A program made the translations under genes and the position numbers. From the NCBI RefSeq assembly GCF_000429325.1, contig NZ_AUBQ01000003.1:124001-188000 (forward strand): DNA of 64,000 nucleotides, written 5' to 3'. Shown in pieces: positions 1-8,346 of this stretch. A model generated the notes under the pieces. It was given only the letters and a program-made list of their open reading frames with translations, was not told the DNA's origin and did no database searches. This DNA comes from Fundidesulfovibrio putealis DSM 16056. Its GTDB lineage: Bacteria; Desulfobacterota; Desulfovibrionia; Desulfovibrionales; Desulfovibrionaceae. The first letter of the stretch is position 1. Every line of letters begins with the position of its first letter.

Positions 1-1
1 G

Positions 2-70
2 AAGACCGCTCCGGCTCGTCCGGAGGAACTCAGGGACATGCCCGAGGCCCTGCCAGAGGAAACAGCATGA
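2..70 (+). CDS. C-terminal end of an upstream gene (partial)
   Basis: An open frame enters from the window edge and stops at a TGA that overlaps the next start codon as ATGA. Only 22 residues are visible (ending PEALPEETA), so no function can be given. The overlap suggests translational coupling with the HD-GYP gene that follows. Confidence 0.45.
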   Translation, partial: KTAPARPEELRDMPEALPEETA

Positions 71-1089
71 CCGTGCGCCATCCGGCAGGGCCGCAGCCGG
101 GGGCCGGGAGCCCCGGCTCCAAGGTCTCCCAGCGCCGGGAGGACTACTTTCCCATCCATCCCCGCACCATCCTGCCCGGCACGGCGGGCCTGTTCGACCT
201 GTATCTCAAGCGGGGCGATTGGTTCGTCCTGTACGCCAAGAAGGGCGAGCACTTCACCATCGAGCCCAAGCTGAAGGACCTGCTGGACGTCAGCGAGTTC
301 TACATCAGGGTGGATCAACGCTTCGACTACGAGACCTATCTGGCCCGCAACCTGGGCAACATGCTTTTGAACGACCAGCTACCCATGGAGGAGCGCTCCA
401 AACTGTTCTACCAGATATCCTCGGGCATGCTGAAGCAGAGCTTCGCCAGCAAGCTGCCCAGGGGCCTGGACGACAAGACCTATCAGGCCATGCAGCTGCT
501 GGTGAAGCGGGGCATCGCCCTGCTGTCCAAGGAAGAATCGCTGAAAAGCCTCTCGGAGTTCCTCTCCCACAAGTACCACACCTACAGCCACTCCCTGAAC
601 GTGATGGTGCTGACCATCTCCGTGCTGCAAAGCCTGTCCGGCATGGACCAGACCACCCTGTTCGAGGCGGGCCTGGGCGCGGCCCTGCACGACATCGGCA
701 AGACCCAGATCCCCGACGAGGTGATCAACAAGTCCGGGCCGCTGAACCAGGCCGAGTGGGAGATGATGAAGACCCATCCGGTGCGGGCGCTGGGCATCTG
801 CGCCTCCATGCCCATCAGCCACGTGGCCACCAACGCCATCCTCTTCCACCATGAGCGCTTCGACGGCGCGGGCTATCCCGGCGGCATAGGGGGGGAGGGC
901 ATCCCGGTGTACGCGCGGGTGCTGTCTTTGTGCGACGTGTACGACGCCCTGACCTCGGAGCGGCCCTACGCCAAGGCCCTCGCGCCCTACAAGGCGCTGT
1001 CCATCATGCAGGAAGATATGAAAGGCGCTTTCGACCCGGCCCTGTTCAAGCGGCTGGTCTACGTGCTGGGCAACGCCCGCATCGTCTGA
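67..1089 (+). CDS. HD-GYP domain protein (probable cyclic-di-GMP phosphodiesterase)
   Basis: A 340-residue cytoplasmic protein. The last 180 residues form an HD-GYP domain: the HD metal pair is at residues 208-209 in LHDIGKTQIP, and the signature HHERFDGAGYP is at 261-271. Enzymes with these motifs hydrolyse cyclic di-GMP. The first 150 residues have no receiver domain or membrane segment that I recognise. The start has a good ribosome site (AGAGGAAACAGC ATG) and overlaps the stop of the preceding frame, so it may be cotranscribed with that gene. It converges on the kinase gene. Confidence 0.9.
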   Translation: MTVRHPAGPQPGAGSPGSKVSQRREDYFPIHPRTILPGTAGLFDLYLKRGDWFVLYAKKGEHFTIEPKLKDLLDVSEFYIRVDQRFDYETYLARNLGNMLLNDQLPMEERSKLFYQISSGMLKQSFASKLPRGLDDKTYQAMQLLVKRGIALLSKEESLKSLSEFLSHKYHTYSHSLNVMVLTISVLQSLSGMDQTTLFEAGLGAALHDIGKTQIPDEVINKSGPLNQAEWEMMKTHPVRALGICASMPISHVATNAILFHHERFDGAGYPGGIGGEGIPVYARVLSLCDVYDALTSERPYAKALAPYKALSIMQEDMKGAFDPALFKRLVYVLGNARIV

Positions 1090-1116
1090 CGCGGTTTTTT
1101 CCCCTCGCGAAACGTA

Positions 1117-2478
1117 TCAGGAAGATCGCACGGCGCGCACGCTGCGCAGGCAGGTCATGTCCGCCCAGGCCACGGCCCCGAGTTCCGTGTCCGCGAACCA
1201 GGCCTGGGTGAAGGCGCGGCGGTCGGCGCTCCAGAGCAGGCGCTGCTCCGGGTTGAAGACCGGGCTCAGGCAGTGCCCGGTGAACTCCGGCGGCGGGGTG
1301 AGGATCCCGGCCAGTTCCTCCACTGTGGGCAGCCTCCACTCGCAGCTTCCGGCGAAACGCGCGGCGTTCAGGCCTGCCACGTATTCGTGGGCCTCCCACC
1401 AGCTCAGCCGGTAGGGGCTGCCCCCGGACTGCCAGATGAGCCGCGAGGCCTCGTCCGCTATGACTCCCGCTCCCGGGCGAAGCTGCTGGACCGCGTAGCA
1501 TTTGGGCCGCCACAGGGCGTCCAACCCCAGCTCCTCGCGGGCGTTCTTTCCGGAAATTTTTCGCGGCTCCCGGCGGGCTTTCGGCGCGCCTTCCGGTCCC
1601 GGAGCGGGGCAGGGGGGCGATGCGTCCGGCGTCTCCAGGCTGCATGCGCGCGCCAGGCGTCTGCGCCAGGCGTCCAGCAGCACCCGCAGCTCGGCAGCCA
1701 TGGAGGCTGCGTCGCGGTGGCGCTCCTTTGGTTCGGGGGAAAGCGCGCGGCGCAGGAAGTCCTCCCAGGCGCCGTCCAGGTCGCGCGAGAGCCTGCCGGG
1801 CGCGTCGGCCCCTTCCAGCGGCCAACGGGGCAGCCTGCCTGTGAGCATGCGGTGCAGGGTGACGCCCACGGAGTACAGGTCCGCGCGCGGCCCGGCGCTT
1901 TTGGGGTCGTCCTCCTGCTCGGGGGCGGCGTAGTAGGGCGAGCCGACCTTGAGTCCCGGCGACTCGGCCAGGGACTCGCCGCGCACCTTGGAGAGGCCGA
2001 AGTCCGTGATCTTGATCTGGTCCTCGTCGGTGAGCAGCAGGTTGAAGGGCTCGATGTCGCGGTGCACGATGCCCGCGTGGTGCAGCCGGGCCAGGCCCTC
2101 CAGCGTCTGGAGCGCGTAGCTGGCCGCGCGCGGCAGGGAGAGCCGACGGGTGGGGGCTTCAACGTCGGCGGTCTCGCCGATCACCTGCCCCAGGTCCCGG
2201 CAGAAGTATTCCATCAGGAAGAAGGGGCGGCGTCCCATGCGCCCGAAATCCCACACGGCGGCCACGTTGGGGTGGTTCAGGCTGGCCAGCGCGGCGGCCT
2301 CGGCGATGAACTGGCGCTCGATCACCGCCCGGCCCAGCAGCGTGACCAGGAAGGGATTGGGGGCCAGGAGCTTGAGAGCCATGATCTTGCCCGTGACGGG
2401 CATGGCCACCTTGTACACCGCGCCCATGCCGCCGCGCCCCAGGAGTCCCAGCACCTCGTACCTGCCGATGCGCTTCAC
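1117..2478 (-). CDS. Ser/Thr protein kinase-like protein with C-terminal DUF1566-type domain
   Basis: 453 residues. The N-terminal Hanks-type kinase domain has the glycine loop GRGGMG (15-20), the VAIK-like lysine K36 (ALKLL) and DFG at 159-161. The catalytic loop reads HRDIEPFN (139-146): the aspartate and asparagine are kept, but the usual lysine after HRD is glutamate. After a basic linker the last 110 residues look like a DUF1566/Lcl domain (LIWQSGG, WRLPTVEEL). The GTG start overlaps the phosphoesterase stop as GTGA, so the two genes are coupled. Activity is uncertain because of the changed loop. Confidence 0.85.
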   Translation of the reverse strand: MKRIGRYEVLGLLGRGGMGAVYKVAMPVTGKIMALKLLAPNPFLVTLLGRAVIERQFIAEAAALASLNHPNVAAVWDFGRMGRRPFFLMEYFCRDLGQVIGETADVEAPTRRLSLPRAASYALQTLEGLARLHHAGIVHRDIEPFNLLLTDEDQIKITDFGLSKVRGESLAESPGLKVGSPYYAAPEQEDDPKSAGPRADLYSVGVTLHRMLTGRLPRWPLEGADAPGRLSRDLDGAWEDFLRRALSPEPKERHRDAASMAAELRVLLDAWRRRLARACSLETPDASPPCPAPGPEGAPKARREPRKISGKNAREELGLDALWRPKCYAVQQLRPGAGVIADEASRLIWQSGGSPYRLSWWEAHEYVAGLNAARFAGSCEWRLPTVEELAGILTPPPEFTGHCLSPVFNPEQRLLWSADRRAFTQAWFADTELGAVAWADMTCLRSVRAVRSS

Positions 2479-3314
2479 GCAGAGCCTTCCAGTGATTCGA
2501 CCAGGCGCTCCGCATAGACGCGCGGCTGGCCGGACGCCAGGATCTTCCCTGCGGCGGTCCCGGCGTCGTAGGGGACGAAGCGCACGGTAAGCGCGCGGCT
2601 CACGGGGTCGAAAATCAGGTATTTGGCGCGCGGGTCGCCGTCGCGGGGCTGGCCCACGGCTCCGGCGTTGACGATGTGCCTGGGGCCGCGCTCCAGCCGG
2701 AGGGTCCCCTCGTACAGGGGGCTTCGGGTGAGCGCGTCCGGGCGGATGGTCACGAGCTTCAGGCGGTGGGTGTGCCCCACGAAGCAGACGTCCTCGGAAA
2801 TCTGGCCCATCAGGCGGCGCAGGCACGGCTCGTCGGCCTGGGCCAGATAGGCGTGGGGGTCGGCGGGGGGCAGTCCATGCACCAGATGGCAGCCCTGGAC
2901 GCTCAGGCTGAAGGGGAGTCCGGCGATCCAGGCGAGGCTCTCCTCGGAGAGGTGCGAAGCGGCCCAGCGCACGGCGTCCCAGGCCTGGGGGTTGAAATGC
3001 CCGCGCGACTTGGGCGAGAGCACCCCGTCCTCGTGGTTGCCAAGCACCGCGACGATTCCGGCTTCGCGCACCCGGCGCACCACGGCCTCGGGGTCGGCCC
3101 CGTAGCCGACCATGTCTCCCAGACAGACTATCTCGCCTAGCGAATGGGGCTCGGGCAGGGATGCGATGTCCTGGAGGACGGCTTCCAGGGCCTCCAGGTT
3201 GGCGTGGATGTCGGAGAGGATTATCAGTCGGGGCCTCTGGCGCAGCTCAGGGCGTCGCTTAAACGGGCGGCCAGCTCCCTGGAGTCCACGGGTTTGGAGA
3301 CGAATCCGGCGCAT
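2475..3314 (-). CDS. Calcineurin-like metallophosphoesterase (YfcE/ApaH type)
   Basis: The metallophosphoesterase motifs occur in order: SDIHANLEAL, CLGDMVGYG, VLGNHE, VHG and GHTHR, giving the usual set of Asp, Asn and His metal ligands. Members cleave phosphodiester or phosphomonoester bonds; the substrate cannot be told. The first motif begins only about 30 residues into the frame. This long start overlaps the response-regulator gene by 90 bases, and a non-ATG start nearer the end of that gene is possible. It lies between a receiver protein and a kinase, which suggests a signalling operon. Confidence 0.8.
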   Translation of the reverse strand: MRRIRLQTRGLQGAGRPFKRRPELRQRPRLIILSDIHANLEALEAVLQDIASLPEPHSLGEIVCLGDMVGYGADPEAVVRRVREAGIVAVLGNHEDGVLSPKSRGHFNPQAWDAVRWAASHLSEESLAWIAGLPFSLSVQGCHLVHGLPPADPHAYLAQADEPCLRRLMGQISEDVCFVGHTHRLKLVTIRPDALTRSPLYEGTLRLERGPRHIVNAGAVGQPRDGDPRAKYLIFDPVSRALTVRFVPYDAGTAAGKILASGQPRVYAERLVESLEGSA

Positions 3315-3607
3315 CCCAGGATTGTGGCGCGCTCACGGGTGCCCTGATCGTTGCAGGCGGACACGAACACCACGGGGATTGTGCGGTTTTGCAGGATCTG
3401 CGTGGCGGCGTCGATGCCATCCATGCCGCCGTCCAGGATGATGTCCATGAGCACCAGGTCGGGGGTCAGTTCTTCCGCCAAGCGGATGGCCTCCTGCCCG
3501 GTATGAGCCATCCCGGCCACCACGTACCCCAGCCTGGCCACCTTGCTGCGCAGATCCAGAGCGATGATGCGTTCGTCCTCGACGATGAGGATGCACGCCT
3601 TGTCCAT
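3224..3607 (-). CDS. Single-domain response regulator (CheY-like receiver)
   Basis: 127 residues, the length of a stand-alone receiver. It has the acidic pocket E10/D11, phospho-acceptor D55 in LVLMDIIL and the conserved lysine K106 in SKP. No output domain follows, so it probably acts by protein contact. It is the first gene of a three-gene minus-strand group with the phosphoesterase and kinase-like protein. No histidine kinase partner is visible. Confidence 0.9.
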   Translation of the reverse strand: MDKACILIVEDERIIALDLRSKVARLGYVVAGMAHTGQEAIRLAEELTPDLVLMDIILDGGMDGIDAATQILQNRTIPVVFVSACNDQGTRERATILGCAGFVSKPVDSRELAARLSDALSCARGPD

Positions 3608-3683
3608 TTAAGCCTCCAACCCGGATTGTACGCCAAAATCCGCCGGTTGAGAAATTCTACATCCCGCGCAGGGAGCAAGGCAA

Positions 3684-3712
3684 CAAAAAAGGCCGGTTTC
3701 CCGGCCTTTCAG
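3684..3712 (-). terminator. Rho-independent terminator after the 3729-4073 gene
   Basis: A perfect 9-bp stem (AAAGGCCGG / CCGGCCTTT, 3688-3696 with 3701-3709) and a TTTC loop. On the minus strand it is followed by a T run, so it fits as the terminator of the minus-strand gene ending at 3729. Confidence 0.85.
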
Positions 3713-3728
3713 GCGTTTCAGGGCTTTT

Positions 3729-4073
3729 CTAGTTGCTCATCTGGGTCCGCAACCATTCCTTGATTTCAGGAGTGGGGGCGTACACTCCCTTGTTGCAACC
3801 CACCTCTTTCATGAACCTGGGACGAAGATGCTCGGGCAGGGGCAACTCCGCAAGCTCCTTGGCCTCGTCGCAGGTGCGCTTGATCAGGGTGAGCTTGGGT
3901 GCCGGCTCCCAGGTGTTCACCACGAAGTAGGTCACTGAGTCGCTGCGGTGGCGCACCGGCTTGAATTCGTTCAGCCAGCAGTTGTTGCCCCACTCCAGAT
4001 AAAGAGTCACGGCCGCTTCAGGGGTCATTTCCCAGTCCACGTCGTATTCCTTGAAATTTTCGAGCTGAGCCAT
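3729..4073 (-). CDS. Conserved small protein, probably the Desulfovibrio DVU0772-like family
   Basis: 114 residues, no signal peptide or membrane segment. The start EYDVDWEMTPEAAVTLYLEWGNN and the segment YFVVNTWEPAPKL resemble from memory a family restricted to Desulfovibrio relatives; I could not search for it. The aromatic-rich composition suggests a compact cytoplasmic fold. Start supported by GAGGAGAACTCC before ATG; single-gene unit ending at a strong terminator. Function unknown. Confidence 0.7.
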   Translation of the reverse strand: MAQLENFKEYDVDWEMTPEAAVTLYLEWGNNCWLNEFKPVRHRSDSVTYFVVNTWEPAPKLTLIKRTCDEAKELAELPLPEHLRPRFMKEVGCNKGVYAPTPEIKEWLRTQMSN

Positions 4074-4141
4074 GGAGTTCTCCTCACCGGTGTGTTTTGT
4101 TCAGGGTGATGAGGAAAGTAATAAACATTCCTAGAACTGGG

Positions 4142-4861
4142 TCAAGCGACTTTTTTCATGGCCTCGCGGGCCAACTCGCCGATGCTCACGGGAGACAGCT
4201 CTCCACCGTGGTAGAAATCGAAGGCGTAGCCCCCGGATTCGCCTGAAGCCAGGGCGTCCAGGGCGTCCAGGGCTGGCCCGGATTTCTCCCCGGCCAGGGG
4301 CAGGAGCGACCCTACGGCCCAGGCGGCCAAGCCTCTGCTCTGGGGATCGTCGCCGCCAAAGGCCAGGAGCAGGTCGTCCAGGGCGGGCAGGGCCAGTTCG
4401 GGCCGGGCCTCGGCCAGGCGGCCCAGAGCCCAGTACACGCCCCGGCGCAGAGGGCAGAGCTCCAGGTAGTTGTCGCCGGTCGCGCAGTCGCGGTCGTTGA
4501 TGTAGGAGGCCAGCACCCGGTGGAACTCGCGGGCCAGCTCGGGCTGGGCGGCCAGGATCTCCCCGAAGGCTTCGGGGATGCCCCAGGCGACGTTGCCGGA
4601 CTCCTCGTTCAACCGCCACATGAACTGGCGCACCAGCTGGCGCGCGTCCTCGGGCTTTTCGTCGAACAGTCTGGCCACGGTGCGCCCGAAGGCCGAGGCG
4701 GCCCGCCAGCGCACGCGCTCGTCCGGCTCCAGCAGGCAGGCGTAGAGCGGGCCAAGCAGCGTCTTGGGCCGCACGTCCTCCAGGGCTGCGAGCCCGGCAG
4801 GCCAGGGATCGGCCTCAAGCGCCGCCAGGACGGTTTTTCTCAGGTCGCGCAGTCTGCCCAT
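4142..4861 (-). CDS. HEAT-repeat protein (DVU0298-like)
   Basis: 239 residues made of alpha-helical repeats (for example RVRWRAASAFGRTVARL, RRGVYWALGRLAEARPEL, SRGLAAWAVGSLLPL), typical of HEAT or PBS-lyase-type scaffolds for protein contacts. From memory it resembles a Desulfovibrio family sometimes linked to anaerobic metabolism clusters; this was not checked. The start was chosen at ATG 4861 because GGAGATCCGG lies directly upstream; longer upstream starts lack one. Confidence 0.7.
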   Translation of the reverse strand: MGRLRDLRKTVLAALEADPWPAGLAALEDVRPKTLLGPLYACLLEPDERVRWRAASAFGRTVARLFDEKPEDARQLVRQFMWRLNEESGNVAWGIPEAFGEILAAQPELAREFHRVLASYINDRDCATGDNYLELCPLRRGVYWALGRLAEARPELALPALDDLLLAFGGDDPQSRGLAAWAVGSLLPLAGEKSGPALDALDALASGESGGYAFDFYHGGELSPVSIGELAREAMKKVA

Positions 4862-5235
4862 CCGGATCTCCTTGATGCCTGTCGTCCAAGCGTACGTTGC
4901 AGGTTCGGGTGGCGTCTTCGGGAGACATCCAGACAAGGCTGAACCTGACCCGAGGGAACCATTCCAACTGCGTGCGGAAAACGGGCTCCTGCTTTCCGCA
5001 CGCTCGACATCCGCAGAAATTAAGGCGCTTGGGCCGCTTTGTCCATGACGCCGCCATCTGAAGAGGCGTTCTGCGCGGCAGAGCGAAACAAATGGGGCCA
5101 TGCCCCTATGTGCCCTTCTCAAATCGCGCTTCCCCGCTAAGATGCCCCCTCACATCCAGCCCGGGGCAGAGCGGCCCCGCACATCATGAGCCAGACGGCT
5201 CCGGGCCGGACCACATCACATCCGGCGAGGTGGAT
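4862..5235. other. Intergenic region between divergent genes
   Basis: 374 bases without a credible gene. It must hold the promoters of the divergent HEAT-repeat and transglycosylase genes. The only clear structure is a hairpin near 4971-5002 with a 10-bp stem (CGTGCGGAAA / TTTCCGCACG). Confidence 0.5.
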
Positions 5236-5721
5236 ATGGAGCATGAGACGCTCATTGAAGCCGCCGCCAGGACGCACGGCCTGCCCGTGGGGCTGGTGTC
5301 GGCGGTGGTGGAGGTGGAATCGGGAGGCGATGCGTGCGCCTTCCGGTACGAACCGGGCTTCTTCGAGAGATACATACGCGGCAATCCCGCAGTTCGCGGG
5401 GTGAGGCCGTGCTCTTTGGAGACCGAACGCATGGGCCAGGCCACGTCCTGGGGCCTCATGCAGGTGATGGGGGCCACGGCGCGCGGCCTGGGATATCCCG
5501 GCGCGTTCCTCTCGGGGCTCACCCGGCCCGAGGTGGGGCTGGAGTACGGATGCAGGCTGCTGGCGAAGCTTGCCAAGCGCCACGAAGCAGGCCATGGCTG
5601 GCCCGGCGTGGTGGCAGCATACAACGCCGGCAGTGTGCGTCTGGCTCCCGGAGGGGGCTTCGTCAACCAGTCCTACGTGGACAAGATCGCCCAGGCCCTG
5701 GGCGGGGAATGGCCCAAGTGA
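5236..5721 (+). CDS. Lytic transglycosylase (SLT fold), phage-type
   Basis: 161 residues with the lysozyme-like SLT pattern: VVEVESGGDACAFRYEP near residue 25-40 (E28 the likely catalytic acid), SWGLMQVMGATARGLGYPG and VVAAYNAGSV. There is no signal peptide, which fits a phage-type endolysin or a protein exported another way. Start chosen at ATG 5236 after GGCGAGGTGGAT. Its 3' end overlaps the nuclease gene, and the next genes are packed in one unit, like a lysis cassette. Confidence 0.8.
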   Translation: MEHETLIEAAARTHGLPVGLVSAVVEVESGGDACAFRYEPGFFERYIRGNPAVRGVRPCSLETERMGQATSWGLMQVMGATARGLGYPGAFLSGLTRPEVGLEYGCRLLAKLAKRHEAGHGWPGVVAAYNAGSVRLAPGGGFVNQSYVDKIAQALGGEWPK

Positions 5722-6188
5722 AGAAATCCCTGGCTCTGATTCTGACTCTGGTTTTATCGGCATGGACCGTCCAGGCATGGGCCTTCACGGCCATGGTCGA
5801 GCACGTTCACGACGGCGACACCGTCACCGTGGACGCCACGCGCATCCGCCTCTACGGCATCGATGCTCCGGAGCTCGCCCAGGCCGGAGGCAAGGCCTCG
5901 CGCGACTACCTGACCTCCCTGGTGGAGGGGCAGCGCGTGGAGGTGATCCCCAAGGACACCGACTCCTACGGGCGCACGGTGGCCGTGCTGCGGCTGCCCG
6001 ACGGGCGCGACGTGAACGCCCTGATGGTCGCGGCGGGGCATGCCTGGGTGTACACACAATACTGCCGCAACTGCTACGCGCTGAGCCTGTCGCAGACCGT
6101 GGCCAGGTTCAAGGGCCTGGGCCTGTGGTCGCAGAAGCGTCCGGTTCCGCCGTGGGTGTGGCGCAAAAAACACAGGAGAACCCGATGA
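5709..6188 (+). CDS. Secreted thermonuclease-family nuclease (SNase-like)
   Basis: 159 residues with an N-terminal signal peptide (hydrophobic LALILTLVLSAWTVQAWA) and an SNase fold: VHDGDTVTVD, IRLYGIDAPEL, DSYGRTVAVLRL and AWVYTQYC. The D, R and Y/R positions used by staphylococcal nuclease are recognisable, and a Cys pair (QYCRNC) is present. It probably cleaves extracellular or periplasmic nucleic acid. The start overlaps the preceding stop by 13 bases. A relative is encoded on the ICE at 21578-22072. Confidence 0.85.
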   Translation: MAQVKKSLALILTLVLSAWTVQAWAFTAMVEHVHDGDTVTVDATRIRLYGIDAPELAQAGGKASRDYLTSLVEGQRVEVIPKDTDSYGRTVAVLRLPDGRDVNALMVAAGHAWVYTQYCRNCYALSLSQTVARFKGLGLWSQKRPVPPWVWRKKHRRTR

Positions 6189-6361
6189 ACGGGAAAAGAT
6201 GGTATATGTCCAAGACGTTGTGGGCCAACATGGCGGCCCTGGGGGCCATCGGCGTGCAGGCGGCCATGGGCAAGACGGCCATGGACCCGGCCCTGCAGGC
6301 GGCCATCCTGGCCGTGTCCAACGCGGCCCTGCGTATGACCACCAGCGAGCCGATCAGGTAG
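6185..6361 (+). CDS. Small hydrophobic protein, holin-like
   Basis: 58 residues: MNGKRWYMSKTLWANMAALGAIG followed by an Ala-rich hydrophobic stretch. The start overlaps the nuclease stop as ATGA. Small proteins of the form K-x-W-x-N-x-x-A are common next to phage lysozymes and are often called holin-like; the assignment rests on this and on position, not on a recognised domain. Confidence 0.55.
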   Translation: MNGKRWYMSKTLWANMAALGAIGVQAAMGKTAMDPALQAAILAVSNAALRMTTSEPIR

Positions 6362-6366
6362 CCGCC

Positions 6367-6621
6367 ATGAGCGACGGGCTGAAACCCCTCATCAAGGACG
6401 CCCTGCGCGAGGCCCACGAAGAGGGCCTGATGCGTTCGGGCTGCTGCTCATCGTGCGAGTTGGCCCCCGGCGAGCATGCCAGGCACCATCAGCTGCTGCG
6501 CGGGGCGTTTTCGCTGCGCAGCCAGGTGCTCAACACGGTCATCACCTCGGTGGTGGGCGGCGGGCTGGTGTGGCTTGGCCTGGCGGTCTGGGAGAGACTG
6601 ATCCGCCAGGCGCTGAAGTGA
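6367..6621 (+). CDS. Small phage-type membrane protein
   Basis: 84 residues. The N-terminal half is charged with a CCSSC cluster (GCCSSCELAPGEHARHH); the C-terminal half has one membrane segment (VLNTVITSVVGGGLVWLGLAVW). The arrangement resembles small phage proteins that anchor near lysis genes. It starts five bases after the preceding stop. Confidence 0.55.
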   Translation: MSDGLKPLIKDALREAHEEGLMRSGCCSSCELAPGEHARHHQLLRGAFSLRSQVLNTVITSVVGGGLVWLGLAVWERLIRQALK

Positions 6622-6627
6622 GCCCCC

Positions 6628-6879
6628 ATGGCAGCCGTTCGCAAGACCCAAACCAGGAAGGGACCGGTCTGCGCGCGGGCCGCGAAGCTCCTGAACGAGA
6701 AGGTGCTGGACGTCCTGGAGCGCCTGCTTGAGGCGGGGGACGACAAGGTGCAGCTGGCTGCGGCCAAGGAGATCAAGGAAATAGCCCGGCAGACGGAATC
6801 CGGAGAACAAAAAGCTCCGGGTGAGGCGTCGCGGGTGTTCGTGGTCACCGGCATAGATCGCAAGCCAGGCTGCGAGTAA
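6628..6879 (+). CDS. Small conserved phage-type protein
   Basis: 83 residues, basic N-terminus (VRKTQTRKGP) and an amphipathic helix region (LLNEKVLDVLERLLEAGDDKVQLAAAKEIKEIARQTE). It resembles small DNA-packaging or terminase-adjacent proteins only in general character; function unknown. Last gene of the compact plus-strand cassette, just before a terminator. Confidence 0.5.
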   Translation: MAAVRKTQTRKGPVCARAAKLLNEKVLDVLERLLEAGDDKVQLAAAKEIKEIARQTESGEQKAPGEASRVFVVTGIDRKPGCE

Positions 6880-6883
6880 GAGG

Positions 6884-6913
6884 CCGGGGGGCATTTCGCC
6901 CCCCGGTTTTTTG
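6884..6913 (+). terminator. Rho-independent terminator of the lysis-like cassette
   Basis: A perfect 9-bp GC stem (CCGGGGGGC / GCCCCCCGG) with loop ATTTC, followed by six T. It lies five bases after the last cassette gene. Confidence 0.92.
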
Positions 6914-6956
6914 TGGCGGGAAGAATGTGCGAGGCCAGGGAGGCCGGGGCGTGGTT

Positions 6957-7247
6957 CTACCAGTGGCGGTAGTAGTGGGGGTGGCGTTTGTGCCTGCGCT
7001 CGTAGACGTACACCGGCGGGGGCGGCGGCACATAACCGCGCCACGCGCCAGCGGCGTATCCGCGCTCATACCCGGCGGCGTAGCCGGAAGGATACGCCGG
7101 AGCGGGGACGTACACCGGCGGGGGAACGTACACCGGCGGGGGTGTCCCCACGGAGACGTTGAAGCCCCAGGAAGGGCCGGAATTATACGCGCAGGCTTGC
7201 GAGGAAAAGGCCAATAACAGCACGGCGGCCAATATCAGGTGTTTCAT
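6957..7247 (-). CDS. Secreted Pro/Tyr/Val-rich protein
   Basis: 96 residues with a clean signal peptide (MKHLILAAVLLLAFSSQACA). The mature part is low complexity: PPPVYVPPPVYVP, a YAAGYERGYAAG repeat, and a His/Arg-rich end (ERRHKRHPHYYRHW) that could bind metal. Such proteins are usually periplasmic or surface-attached; no function can be assigned. An AGGTG ribosome site precedes the ATG. Confidence 0.75.
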   Translation of the reverse strand: MKHLILAAVLLLAFSSQACAYNSGPSWGFNVSVGTPPPVYVPPPVYVPAPAYPSGYAAGYERGYAAGAWRGYVPPPPPVYVYERRHKRHPHYYRHW

Positions 7248-7389
7248 GGTGTTTCACCTCCCACCCCTCATAATCACGGAACGTGCCAAGGGTGATTGTA
7301 ATATATTTCAAGTGCTTGTAGAAATTGCCGCCGTGCGCCGGTTACAGTTGCTTCTCCTGCGGTAACGATTTCTGCACACCGACGCGCGC

Positions 7390-8346
7390 TTGACTCCCTT
7401 TCCCCGGCAGGGTAGCAGCTGGGAACTGATTTTGATTTTCATTTTCACGCTGGAGCAGTTCGTGAGTCCACACATCAAGCTCGCCGCCTTTCTGGTCGTA
7501 ACAGTATCCCTGCCCATCCTGGCTGCCCTGGCCCTTTTGGAATCGGGCCGCACCTCTGCGGCGGTGGCCGTGCTTGCGCTGCACGGGTCGCTGGGGCTCG
7601 GGCTCATGCCGTTTCTAGCCAAGCTGGCCCTGCACTTCTGCGTGCTCGGGGAGCTCTCCAAGGTGGACGCCTTTACCTCCAAGCTGCGGGGGGGCGGCTT
7701 CCCGGAGCCCTTCTCGCTGCCCGTGGAGCGCGAAGACGAGCACTTGCTGCTTCGCCTCAAGCGCAACCTCAACTGGATGCTGCATCAGCTGAAAGACCGC
7801 GAGAACCGCCTCATCTGGCGTCTGGAGGAGACGGACCAGGCGCGCCGGGTCATGGAGGATTTAAGCCGCACGGATTCGCTGACGGGGCTCTTCAACCGCC
7901 GCCATTTCGAGCAGATGCTCCAGTCCAAGGCGTTGTGCCCGCTGGACCCGGACAAGGAGACCTGGCTCCTCATGATCGACTGCGACAAGTTCAAGCAGGT
8001 CAACGACACGCTGGGGCACCAGACCGGCGACGAGGTGCTGCGCCTTTTGGCCAGGATCATCCGGGAGTCGGTGCGGGAAGGGTGCGACAGCGCCTTCCGG
8101 CTGGGCGGGGACGAGTTCGCGGTGCTGCTGCCCTGTCTGGAGGCACAGGCGCGCGAGGTGGCCGAGCGCATCCGCCAGCGCTTCAAGGAATCCAACGGCC
8201 AGGGGTGCACCCTGTCCATCGGGCTCTCCTCGGGAATGACCGTCTGCGGCGCGTCGGGAATCTGCTGGAATCAGGTGATCGCCAGGGCGGACGCGGCAGT
8301 CTACGCAGCCAAGAGCGCAGGCGGGGACGCGGTGAGCCTGCGCTGA
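7390..8346 (+). CDS. Membrane-bound GGDEF diguanylate cyclase
   Basis: Two hydrophobic segments near the N-terminus (LAAFLVVTVSLPILAALALL and SLGLGLMPFLAKLALHFCVL) are followed by a helical linker and a GGDEF domain (DSLTGLFNRRHF, LMIDCDKFKQVNDTLGH, FRLGGDEFAVLLP). The catalytic GGDEF is intact, so it should make cyclic di-GMP. The RxxD inhibitory site five residues before it is absent (SVREGCDSAF). The frame opens with TTG at 7390; GTG at 7462 is an alternative start. Confidence 0.88.
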   Translation: MTPFPRQGSSWELILIFIFTLEQFVSPHIKLAAFLVVTVSLPILAALALLESGRTSAAVAVLALHGSLGLGLMPFLAKLALHFCVLGELSKVDAFTSKLRGGGFPEPFSLPVEREDEHLLLRLKRNLNWMLHQLKDRENRLIWRLEETDQARRVMEDLSRTDSLTGLFNRRHFEQMLQSKALCPLDPDKETWLLMIDCDKFKQVNDTLGHQTGDEVLRLLARIIRESVREGCDSAFRLGGDEFAVLLPCLEAQAREVAERIRQRFKESNGQGCTLSIGLSSGMTVCGASGICWNQVIARADAAVYAAKSAGGDAVSLR

